From: Duganella dendranthematis
GTDB taxonomy: Bacteria > Pseudomonadota > Gammaproteobacteria > Burkholderiales > Burkholderiaceae_D
DNA: 64,000 nt
Direction of reading: 5' to 3'
Assembly: GCF_012849375.1 (NCBI RefSeq)
Contig: NZ_CP051684.1
Span: 4,774,001 to 4,838,000 of the forward strand
Shown: positions 56,951-64,000 of the stretch, piece after piece
How positions within the stretch are numbered: position 1 is the first letter of the stretch
Layout: every line of letters starts with the position of its first letter
Notes under the pieces: model-generated
Told to the model about the DNA's origin: nothing
What the model saw: only the letters and a program-made list of their open reading frames with translations
Database searches by the model: none
Position numbers and translations under genes: made by a program

Positions 56951-58546
56951 ATGAATATCATCAGCAACTGGTTCGACAGCCAGAATTTCATGCCGCATGG
57001 GCATTGCTTCCTGTGGATGCCGTCCATCCTGTGGGCTAGTGTGATTTCCGACGCCTTGATCGCGCTGGCTTATCTCACCATCCCCATCAGCCTGGTGTAC
57101 TTCATCCGCAAGCGGCGCGACATGCCGTTTGACTGGATGTTCATCGCCTTTGGTGTATTTATTCTCGCTTGCGGCGCCACGCACGTGATGGATGTGTGGG
57201 TGATCTGGCGGCCGGACTATGTGGTGGCGGTGGGTTTGAAAGCGATCACCGCCGTCGCCTCGGTCGTGACGGCCATCGCCATGGTGCGCCTGATTCCGAT
57301 CGCGCTACGCATCCCGAGTCCGGCGCAACTGGCGGCGGTCAACGCCGAGCTGCAAAAAGCCAACGACGACCTGCGTACCGCCATGGAGCGCGCCGAGGTG
57401 GCCAACCGCGCCAAGAGCGCCTTCCTGGCGTCAATGAGCCACGAGTTGCGCACACCGCTCAACGCCATTCTCGGCTATGCCCAGATCCTCAAGCGTGACA
57501 AGGGCTTGACCGTGCCGCAGCAGACCGGCATCAGCACCATCCAGCAGGGCGGGCAGCATCTGCTGGCGCTGATCAACGACGTGCTCGACCTGTCGCGCGT
57601 CGATGCCGGCAAGATGGAATTCCATCCACGCCCGGTGCGGCTGGGCGATCTGCTGTCGGTGGTGGCCGACATCATGCGCGTGCGTGCCGAGCAAAAACAT
57701 CTGTACTTTGAACTGGAGTTGATGGGCGCCTTGCCGCTGGCGGTCAGTGTGGATGAGACGCGGCTGCGCCAGGTGTTGTTGAACCTGCTTGGCAATGCCG
57801 TCAAATTTACCGATCGCGGCGCGGTGCGGCTGCGCGTGTCGCCGCTGCCGCCAGCGCCGGATCAGTCGGCCGGCGTGGCGCGCCTGTGCTTTGAGGTGGT
57901 AGATGAGGGCATCGGCATCGCCGCCGATCAGCAGGAGGCCATCTTCCGGCCGTTCGAGCAGGTAGGTGATGCATCGCGGCGCGCCGGCGGTACCGGTCTC
58001 GGGCTGGCGATCAGCCGGCAACTGGTGCAGTTGATGGGCGGCGCTTTGCAGGTGGAAAGCACGCAGGGCAAGGGCAGCCGTTTCTGGTTTGACGTGGCGC
58101 TGAAAGTGGTGGATGCCCCCGGTGTGCTGATGAGTGGCGAGCGCATCGCCACCGGTTACGTCGGCCCGCGCAAGACGATTCTGGTGGTAGACGATGTGGC
58201 CGCCAACCGCGCGCTGCTGCGCGACCTGCTGGGTGCGCTCGGCTTCCGCACCTTCGAGGCGGAAAACGGCATGTCGGCGCTGGCGCAAACCCAGTCGGTG
58301 CGGCCGGACATGGTGCTGCTGGATATGATCATGCCCGGCATGGATGGTCTGGAAATCATGCGCCGCTTGCGCGGTGATGTGCGTACCGCCGATACGCCGG
58401 TGCTGATGATTTCCGCCAGCTCTACGCCGGAAGAGGAGGAGCGCTCGCTGAAGGTGGGTGCCAACGCCTTCCTGGCCAAGCCGGTCAACGAGCACGACCT
58501 GTTGCGCGAGATCGGCGCGCACCTGAAACTGGAATGGACGGAGTAG
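56951..58546 (+). CDS. Ethylene-receptor-like hybrid histidine kinase
   Basis: 531-aa membrane hybrid kinase. Residues about 20-120 form three transmembrane helices matching the plant ETR1 ethylene-binding domain. D34, Y41, P45, C74 and H78 align at one constant offset with ETR1 D25, Y32, P36, C65 and H69; C74/H78 (ACGATHV) would be the Cu(I) ligands. HisKA has H164 (MSHELRTPL), and HATPase has GGTGLGLAIS. A C-terminal receiver (about 412-531) has LLDMIMPGMDG. ATG 56951 follows GGGGAG. No GAF domain lies between sensor and kinase, unlike ETR1. The signal could be ethylene or another small hydrocarbon. Confidence 0.9.
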   Translation: MNIISNWFDSQNFMPHGHCFLWMPSILWASVISDALIALAYLTIPISLVYFIRKRRDMPFDWMFIAFGVFILACGATHVMDVWVIWRPDYVVAVGLKAITAVASVVTAIAMVRLIPIALRIPSPAQLAAVNAELQKANDDLRTAMERAEVANRAKSAFLASMSHELRTPLNAILGYAQILKRDKGLTVPQQTGISTIQQGGQHLLALINDVLDLSRVDAGKMEFHPRPVRLGDLLSVVADIMRVRAEQKHLYFELELMGALPLAVSVDETRLRQVLLNLLGNAVKFTDRGAVRLRVSPLPPAPDQSAGVARLCFEVVDEGIGIAADQQEAIFRPFEQVGDASRRAGGTGLGLAISRQLVQLMGGALQVESTQGKGSRFWFDVALKVVDAPGVLMSGERIATGYVGPRKTILVVDDVAANRALLRDLLGALGFRTFEAENGMSALAQTQSVRPDMVLLDMIMPGMDGLEIMRRLRGDVRTADTPVLMISASSTPEEEERSLKVGANAFLAKPVNEHDLLREIGAHLKLEWTE

Positions 58547-58551
58547 AAATG

Positions 58552-58577
58552 AAAAAAGCCTCCCGAAGGAGGCTTTT
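58552..58577. terminator. Terminator shared by the hybrid kinase and tRNA-Leu copy 4
   Basis: AAAAGCCTCC (58554-58563) pairs with GGAGGCTTTT (58568-58577) around loop CGAA. It lies 7 nt after the kinase stop and also downstream of the leftward tRNA. Confidence 0.85.
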
Positions 58578-58591
58578 AACACGGAATTCTG

Positions 58592-58676
58592 TGGTGCCCA
58601 CGGAGGGACTCGAACCCCCACACCTTGCGGCACATGGACCTGAACCATGCGCGTCTACCAATTCCGCCACGTGGGC
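58592..58676 (-). tRNA. tRNA-Leu(CAG), copy 4
   Basis: 85-nt sequence identical to copies 1-3, anticodon CAG. A minus-strand -10 TATAAT (58702-58707) lies about 26 nt upstream; no clear -35 was found. The spacer 58677-58960 otherwise holds only the upstream region of rnr. Confidence 0.97.
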
Positions 58677-58960
58677 ACTGATACTGCTCAACAACTCTGC
58701 TATTATATCGACCGGGAGAGTTTTGCGCCAGATGAACTTTTACATTCCTTACTGCACATCAACCCGTCTTGCAGATCCCGCCGCTTGCGCTGCGAGAGAC
58801 CAGAATTATAGAGCAATCCCCGGCGATGTCAAATACCTCCCAAGAATATTTTTTGAGACACCCTCGATCCGGCATGAATTAGTCAAGCAAGGCGATTCCA
58901 AGTACACTACGCCTGTCGTCGTGCCATATATATGCTAACACTGTAAAAATAAGAAAACTT

Positions 58961-61420
58961 TTGAGCCAATCTACACACACCATTCCCAGCCGTGAGGAAA
59001 TTCTCGGCATCTTCCGCAGCGTCGACGGTCCACTGGACCTGCGCGCCTTGTCGAAATCGCTGAAAGTCGGCACCGACGCCCAGGCCATCCTGTCGCGTCG
59101 CCTGAACGCGATGCAGCGTGACGGCCAGATCCTGATCGATGATGCCGGCCACTACACGCTGGCCGCGCAGACCGGCTTCGTTGCCGGCCGCGTCAGCAGT
59201 CACCGCGACGGCTTCGGCTTTGTGATCCCGGACGAGCCGGGCGAAGACCTGTTCCTGCCCGAGAAGGAAATGCAGAAAGTCCTGCATGGCGACCGCGTGC
59301 TGGCCAAGGTCATCGGCGTGGACCGCCGTGGCCGCCCGGAAGGCACGATCGTCGAAGTCACCCAGCGTGCCAATACCCACATCATCGGCCGCCTGCTGAA
59401 CGAGAGCGGCGTGTGGGTGGTGGCGCCGGAAGACCAGCGGATTTCGCAGGACGTGCTGGTCGAAGGTTCGATCGGCAAGGCCAAGGCTGGCCAGGTGGTC
59501 AGCGTTGAACTGACCGAGCAGCCGATGCGCTTCAAGCAGCCGGTCGGCAAAATTGTCGAAGTGCTGGGTTCGCTGGACGATCCCGGCATGGAAATCGAAA
59601 TCGCCGTGCGCAAGTTCGGCGTGCCGCACATCTTCTCGGACGCCGCGCTGAAACAAGCCGCCAAGCTGCCGGACCATGTGCGTGAAGCCGACTGGGGCGA
59701 GCGCGTCGATTTGCGCGACGTGCCGCTGGTCACCATCGACGGCGAAGACGCGCGCGACTTCGACGATGCGGTCTACTGCGAACCGGTCAAGATCGGCCGC
59801 AGCAACGGCTACCGTCTGATCGTCGCGATTGCCGACGTCAGCCACTACGTCAAGCCGAACGACGCGCTCGATGCCGACGCGCTGGAACGCAGCACCTCGG
59901 TCTATTTCCCGCGCCGCGTGATTCCCATGCTGCCGGAAAAACTGTCCAACGGCCTGTGTTCGCTGAACCCGGCAGTCGACCGTCTGACGCTGGTGTGCGA
60001 CGCCGTGATCACCGCCAAGGGCGAGATCAAGGCCTACCAGTTCTATCCGGCCGTGATTCACTCGGCCGCGCGCCTGACCTACACCGAAGTGGCCGACATC
60101 CTGGGTAACACCAAGGGTCCGGAAGCCGCGCGCCGTCCAGGCATCGTGCCGCACCTGCTGAATCTGTACGACGTGTTCCAGGCGCTGCTGAAAGCGCGCG
60201 CGGAACGTGGCGCCATCGATTTCGAGACCACCGAAACCTATATCGTCTGCAATCCGAACGGCAAGATCGAGAAGATCATCCCGCGCACCCGCAATGATGC
60301 GCACCGTCTGATTGAAGAGTGCATGTTGACCGCCAACGTTTGCGCGGCCGATCTGCTGATTCGCAACAAGCATCCGGGCACCTACCGCATTCACGCCACG
60401 CCGAGCGGTGAAAAGCTCAAGCAAGTGCGCAGCTTCCTCAAGCAGGTCAACCTGAACCTGGGTGGCGGCGACAAGCCGGCTGCGGGCGACTATGCCGCGC
60501 TGATGCGCGAGATCAAGGGGCGTCCGGATGCGTCGCTGCTGCAGACCATGCTGTTGCGCTCGATGCAGCAGGCGGTCTACTCACCGGACAACATCGGCCA
60601 CTTCGGCCTGGCGTATGAGGCGTATGCCCACTTCACCAGCCCGATTCGCCGCTATCCGGACTTGCTGACGCACCGCGCCATCAAGGCCATCCTGCTGGGC
60701 AAGAAATACGAGCCGAAGATCGCCAGCACCAGCGTGCTGAACACCAACGTCTCGAACGCCACCCGCAAGCAGCAAGCCAAGGACAAGGCCGAGGGCAAAG
60801 AGAAAAAAGCCGGCGACCTGACCGTGTGGGACGCGCTGGGCGTGCACTGCTCGGCCAACGAACGCCGCGCCGACGAAGCGTCGCGCGATGTCGAGAACTG
60901 GCTGAAGTGCTACTTCATGCAGGACAAGCTGGGCGAGGAATACACCGGCGTCATCACCGGCGTGGCCACCTTCGGCATCTTCGTGCAGCTGGACCAGTTG
61001 TTTGTCGAAGGCATGGTGCACATCACCGACCTGGGCCAGGATTACTTCCAGTACGACGATGCGCGTCACGAGCTGAAAGGCGAACGCTCCGGCAAGACCT
61101 TCCAGCTGACCGACCATGTCAGCGTGCAGGTGGTGCGCGTGGACCTGGAGTCGCGCAAGATCGACCTGCGCCTGGCCGGGGCCGATGCGCCGCCGCCACG
61201 TCCGGACAAGGGCGAGCGTCAGGCCAAAGACCGCAAGACCAATCTCAAGCCTGTTCCGTCGATGCCGGCGCCGGCACCGGCCGCCCAACCTGCCAAATCC
61301 GGCAAGCCTTCGCGCAAGCCGGCGGCTTCCGCCAAGCCTGCCGTGGCCAAGACCAAGGCTGCACCCGCAGCCAAACCCAGAGCAGCCAAAGCTGCCTCTA
61401 ATAGTAAGAAGAAGCGATAA
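58961..61420 (+). CDS. rnr: Ribonuclease R
   Basis: 819-aa 3'-5' exoribonuclease that degrades structured RNA and takes part in rRNA and tmRNA quality control. The N-terminal HTH and cold-shock domains (about 1-230) precede the RNB domain (about 250-600) with DGEDARDFDDAV metal aspartates. The S1 domain (about 655-735) has YTGVITGVATFGIFVQL. The tail (about 745-819) is Lys/Ala/Pro-rich. The start is TTG at 58961 (MSQSTHTIPSREEILG), since no ATG fits the conserved N-terminus. The stop is followed at once by the rlmB ATG. Confidence 0.96.
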   Translation: MSQSTHTIPSREEILGIFRSVDGPLDLRALSKSLKVGTDAQAILSRRLNAMQRDGQILIDDAGHYTLAAQTGFVAGRVSSHRDGFGFVIPDEPGEDLFLPEKEMQKVLHGDRVLAKVIGVDRRGRPEGTIVEVTQRANTHIIGRLLNESGVWVVAPEDQRISQDVLVEGSIGKAKAGQVVSVELTEQPMRFKQPVGKIVEVLGSLDDPGMEIEIAVRKFGVPHIFSDAALKQAAKLPDHVREADWGERVDLRDVPLVTIDGEDARDFDDAVYCEPVKIGRSNGYRLIVAIADVSHYVKPNDALDADALERSTSVYFPRRVIPMLPEKLSNGLCSLNPAVDRLTLVCDAVITAKGEIKAYQFYPAVIHSAARLTYTEVADILGNTKGPEAARRPGIVPHLLNLYDVFQALLKARAERGAIDFETTETYIVCNPNGKIEKIIPRTRNDAHRLIEECMLTANVCAADLLIRNKHPGTYRIHATPSGEKLKQVRSFLKQVNLNLGGGDKPAAGDYAALMREIKGRPDASLLQTMLLRSMQQAVYSPDNIGHFGLAYEAYAHFTSPIRRYPDLLTHRAIKAILLGKKYEPKIASTSVLNTNVSNATRKQQAKDKAEGKEKKAGDLTVWDALGVHCSANERRADEASRDVENWLKCYFMQDKLGEEYTGVITGVATFGIFVQLDQLFVEGMVHITDLGQDYFQYDDARHELKGERSGKTFQLTDHVSVQVVRVDLESRKIDLRLAGADAPPPRPDKGERQAKDRKTNLKPVPSMPAPAPAAQPAKSGKPSRKPAASAKPAVAKTKAAPAAKPRAAKAASNSKKKR

Positions 61421-62167
61421 ATGAGTAAGAACAAAATGATTTTCGGTTTTCACGCGGTGACCTCGCGTTTGCGTCACGAGGCCGCCTCTGTGGAAGAAAT
61501 TTTCGTCGATGCCGGTCGTGACGACCGCCGCATGAAGGATTTGATCGCCAACGCCAAAGCGGCTGGCGTGCGCGTGATGCCGGTCGATTCGGCACGTCTG
61601 GACAAAATTGTTGGCACCCGTCGTCACCAGGGCGTGATTGCGTTTGCGTCGCAGCTGGCGCTGGCGCGCAATCTGGATGAACTGCTGGATGCGATTGACG
61701 GTCCGCCGCTGCTGCTGGTGCTGGATGGCATTACCGATCCGCATAACCTGGGCGCTTGCCTGCGCGTCGCCGATGGCGTGGGCGCGCATGCGGTGATTGT
61801 GCCGAAGGACCGCGCGGTTGGCTTAAATGCGACGGCGGCCAAGGTAGCGTCGGGCGCGGCGGAAACCGTGCCTTATATCACCGTGACCAATCTGGCGCGC
61901 ACCCTGCGTGACCTGAAGGATCGCGATATCTGGCTGATCGGTACCTCGGATGACGGCGAAAAAGGCCTGTACGAAGCCGACTTCACCGGCCCGACCGCGC
62001 TGGTGATGGGTTCGGAAGGCGAGGGCATGCGCCGCCTGACGCGCGAGACCTGCGACATGCTGGTCAGCATTCCGATGTTCGGCTCGGTTGAGAGTCTGAA
62101 CGTGTCGGTGGCGTCGGGCGTGTGCCTGTACGAAGCGCGCCGTCAGCGTATCGCCAAAGAAGGCTGA
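61421..62167 (+). CDS. rlmB: 23S rRNA (guanosine-2251-2'-O)-methyltransferase RlmB
   Basis: 248-aa SpoU-family methyltransferase. The N-terminal L30e-like RNA-binding domain (about 5-80) includes the RHQGVIAFA motif. The C-terminal SPOUT knot (about 95-248) has [30 protein letters not shown] and [15 protein letters not shown]. It methylates G2251 in the peptidyl-transferase P loop. It begins on the base after the rnr stop, the classical rnr-rlmB operon. Confidence 0.97.
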   Translation: MSKNKMIFGFHAVTSRLRHEAASVEEIFVDAGRDDRRMKDLIANAKAAGVRVMPVDSARLDKIVGTRRHQGVIAFASQLALARNLDELLDAIDGPPLLLVLDGITDPHNLGACLRVADGVGAHAVIVPKDRAVGLNATAAKVASGAAETVPYITVTNLARTLRDLKDRDIWLIGTSDDGEKGLYEADFTGPTALVMGSEGEGMRRLTRETCDMLVSIPMFGSVESLNVSVASGVCLYEARRQRIAKEG

Positions 62168-62171
62168 GTCG

Positions 62172-62262
62172 ACTCAGCACGGATTCCCGCCTGCGCGGGA
62201 ATGACGCCCGTCCCGCGCAGGTGCCGGGCGCCCCGTCGTCCCCGCGCAGGCGGGGGTCCATC
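62172..62262. repeat. Intergenic palindromic repeat, related to 21129-21189
   Basis: GGATTCCCGCCTGCGCGGGA (from 62181) and an inverted, slightly diverged partner (62235-62260) flank a GC-rich loop of about 28 bp. The core matches the element at 21129-21189. It may end the rlmB transcript. Confidence 0.7.
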
Positions 62263-62349
62263 ACCCGGCTCATCGGGCCGAACTCCCCCTCAGCAACGTC
62301 CGATCGAATGCGCTAACATGGGCGTTCCGGTTGTCATTCCGCTCACATC

Positions 62350-63087
62350 ATGTTCCACCGTCTCCGTCAGGACATCAACAGCATCATCGAACGCGATCCC
62401 GCCGCCCGCAACGCCTGGGAGGTGCTGACCTGCTATCCCGGGTTGCAAGCCATCGTGCTGCACCGCTGGGCGCACTGGTACTGGACCCACAAGCTGAAAT
62501 GGCTGGGCCGCTTCGTCTCCTACCTGGCCCGCATCCTCACCGGCATTGAAATCCACCCTGGCGCCAGCATCGGCCGCCGCGTCTTCATCGATCACGGCTT
62601 CGGCGTGGTGATCGGCGAAACCGCCGAAGTCGGCGACGATTGCACCATCTACCAGGGCGTGACGCTGGGCGGCACCTCGCTGCATACCGGCGCCAAGCGC
62701 CATCCCACCTTGGGCCGCGGCGTCATCATCGGCGCCGGCGCCAAGGTGCTGGGCGGCTTTACGGTCGGCGATTACGCCAAGGTCGGCTCCAACGCCGTGC
62801 TGCTGAAGCCGGTGCCGCCGGGCGCGACCGCCGTCGGCAATCCGGCCCACATCGTCCAAAAGGATTTACTCAACGCCGCCGGCAACCCGTTCGCCGCCTA
62901 CGGCGTCACGCCCAACGGCGACGATCCGCTGTCGAAGGCGCTGCGCGGACTGATCGAACATGCCGCCAAGCAGGAGCAGCGCATCGAACAACTGGCGGCG
63001 ACTCTGCGGGCGGCCGGGCTGGAGTGCCAGAGCGTGCCCGAGTGTGATAAATTGAATTCTGACCAACTGAACAAGCTCGTCGAATAA
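62350..63087 (+). CDS. cysE: Serine O-acetyltransferase
   Basis: 245-aa enzyme acetylating serine for cysteine synthesis. A short N-terminal helical domain (about 1-60) is followed by a left-handed beta-helix of hexapeptide repeats (about 65-165): IEIHPGASIGRRVFIDHGFG, VVIGETAEVGDDCTIYQGVT, and GGTSLHTGAKRHPTLG with the catalytic histidine. The compact N-terminus is of the EpsC type rather than the longer E. coli type. The C-terminal helix continues to KLNKLVE. An 11-bp gap separates it from the next gene. Confidence 0.95.
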   Translation: MFHRLRQDINSIIERDPAARNAWEVLTCYPGLQAIVLHRWAHWYWTHKLKWLGRFVSYLARILTGIEIHPGASIGRRVFIDHGFGVVIGETAEVGDDCTIYQGVTLGGTSLHTGAKRHPTLGRGVIIGAGAKVLGGFTVGDYAKVGSNAVLLKPVPPGATAVGNPAHIVQKDLLNAAGNPFAAYGVTPNGDDPLSKALRGLIEHAAKQEQRIEQLAATLRAAGLECQSVPECDKLNSDQLNKLVE

Positions 63088-63098
63088 GGAAGCAAGTC

Positions 63099-63767
63099 AT
63101 GGAAGATACGCCCGATGGCGCAGAAGTGCTGGACCCGTTTGAAATCCGCGTGCTGGCCGTGCTGGCCGAGAAGGAAGCGCTAACGCCCGATAACTATCCG
63201 CTGTCGCTGAACGCGCTGGTCAACGGCTGCAACCAGCTGTCCAGCCGCGATCCGGTGATGGCGCTGTCGGAAGAAGCGGTGTCCGAAGTGCTGCAGCGGC
63301 TGATGCAGCGCAAGTACGTCAACGGCATCACCCAGGCTGGCGCCCGCGTCACCAAGTACGAGCATCGCATGCGCATCAAGTGGTCGCTGGAGCAGGACAA
63401 GGTGGCCGTGCTGAGCATCCTGATGCTGCGCGGCCTGCAAACCGCCGGCGAGATCCGCACCCGCAGCGGCCGCCTGCATGATTTCAAATCGGTGGCCGAT
63501 GTTGAACAGGCGCTGCAATTCCTGATCGACAAATACCCGCCGCTGGTGTCCAAACTGCCGCTGGCGCCCGGCACCAAGGAGCCGCGCTACGGCCAGTTGC
63601 TGGGTGGCGAAGAGGCATTGGCGCGCGAGGAAACCGCCGCCAGCCTGGGCGGTTCGGTCGCGCAGGGCAGCCGCGTCGGCGCGCTGGAACAGGAAGTGCA
63701 GCAGCTGCGCCGCCAGGTGGAAGACCTGAGCGCGCAGTTTGCCGAGTTCCGCAAGCAGTTCGAATAA
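63099..63767 (+). CDS. yceH: YceH/DUF480 family protein
   Basis: 222-aa protein of the DUF480 family. It has two tandem winged-helix domains (about 8-85 and 95-175: VLAVLAEKEALTPDNYPLSL, then KWSLEQDKVAVLSILMLRGL) and a C-terminal coiled-coil tail (EQEVQQLRRQVEDLSAQFAE). The family is widespread in proteobacteria, but its function is not settled; the fold suggests DNA binding. AAGGAAG precedes ATG 63099, shortly after cysE. Confidence 0.92.
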   Translation: MEDTPDGAEVLDPFEIRVLAVLAEKEALTPDNYPLSLNALVNGCNQLSSRDPVMALSEEAVSEVLQRLMQRKYVNGITQAGARVTKYEHRMRIKWSLEQDKVAVLSILMLRGLQTAGEIRTRSGRLHDFKSVADVEQALQFLIDKYPPLVSKLPLAPGTKEPRYGQLLGGEEALAREETAASLGGSVAQGSRVGALEQEVQQLRRQVEDLSAQFAEFRKQFE

Positions 63768-63780
63768 GCCGCCAGCGGGC

Positions 63781-64000
63781 TTACTTGCCGCCAGTGGCGT
63801 CGACGAAGGTGCCCGTGACGAAGGACGCCTCGCCACTGGCCAGCCAGAGTATCGCGCGCGCGACTTCCTCCGGTTGGCCGCCTCTGCCCATCGGAATCGA
63901 GTCTTTCAGCCGGTCCACGCGTCCCGGCTCGCCGCCGCTGGCGTGCATCTCGGTGTAGATGTGGCCGGGGCGCACGCAGTTCACCCGTATCCCTTCGCGC
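63781..64000 (-). CDS. SDR-family oxidoreductase, C-terminal part (cut by window edge)
   Basis: The visible 72 codons read REGIRVNCVRPGHIYTEMH and then IPMGRGGQPEEVARAILWLA, ending SFVTGTFVDATGGK. That is the C-terminal third of a classical short-chain dehydrogenase, downstream of the catalytic YxxxK. The N-terminus and catalytic tetrad lie outside the window. It converges with yceH. The substrate is unknown. Confidence 0.85.
   Translation of the reverse strand, partial: REGIRVNCVRPGHIYTEMHASGGEPGRVDRLKDSIPMGRGGQPEEVARAILWLASGEASFVTGTFVDATGGK

Noticed and set aside
56718..58676. A mobile genetic island bounded by tRNA direct repeats
   Set aside because: No integrase, transposase or partial tRNA fragment is present; the repeats are complete functional tRNA genes. 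Kept only as a comparison question.

Overview
The window looks like the chromosome of a GC-rich betaproteobacterium, most likely Oxalobacteraceae (Massilia/Duganella-like). The reasons are strong CTG leucine codon use, the Burkholderiales-style housekeeping order carA-carB-greA-(DUF4149)-yhbY-rlmE-ftsH-folP-glmM, a phasin (polyhydroxyalkanoate granules), and two TonB-dependent receptors. No IS element, phage module, integrase or CRISPR array was seen. The genus is an inference; no rRNA gene is present.

Region 1 (1-13270) is an amino-sugar catabolic locus. A DeoR-family regulator (agaR) and a nagA/agaA-type deacetylase point left. A TonB-dependent receptor, EamA permease, agaZ, agaS, agaK, a secreted amidohydrolase, a Tat-exported GH36 glycosidase and a secreted parallel beta-helix protein point right. 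The divergent spacer carries clustered DeoR/AgaR-like operators. Together they suggest capture of N-acetylgalactosamine (GalNAc) glycans at the outer membrane, periplasmic trimming, uptake, phosphorylation, deacetylation and deamination/isomerisation to tagatose-6-phosphate. The catalytic tagatose-bisphosphate aldolase is not in the window.

Region 2 (13325-26746) holds a patatin-like lipoprotein, a GlcG-like protein, a HicAB-type toxin-antitoxin pair with a palindromic operator, and the carAB to glmM housekeeping block. Region 3 (26761-34811) has tRNA-Pro(UGG), tRNA-Arg(UCU), a chemoreceptor, a PmpAB/YeeE-type sulfur transporter pair, a spacer with DnaA-box-like sites, a GNAT enzyme, a flavin reductase, a type II asparaginase, a small lipoprotein and a cNMP-domain/thioredoxin-reductase-like flavoprotein that lacks the CxxC pair.

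Region 4 (34808-50509) is accessory. It has a divergent patatin-like protein, a BlaI / M56-M23 metallopeptidase fusion / TonB-receptor operon behind a palindromic operator, a hemolysin-III protein with a LysR regulator, a 52-codon orphan gene, and a LiaF-like/LytS-like/LytTR envelope-stress operon. It ends with a FAN1 nuclease plus Rad3/DinG-type helicase operon preceded by a LexA box, which suggests SOS-controlled crosslink repair.

Region 5 (50537-64000) has a phasin, a diguanylate cyclase, a hybrid sensor kinase, an HxlR regulator divergent from a QorB-type oxidoreductase, and four identical tRNA-Leu(CAG) genes. Between the third and fourth tRNA sits a hybrid histidine kinase whose N-terminus matches the plant ethylene-receptor sensor domain, with all the key copper/ethylene-site residues. 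The window closes with rnr-rlmB, cysE, yceH and the 3' part of an SDR gene. The most notable items are the ethylene-receptor-like kinase, the SOS-linked FAN1/helicase operon, and the BlaI-controlled peptidase/TonB-receptor operon.
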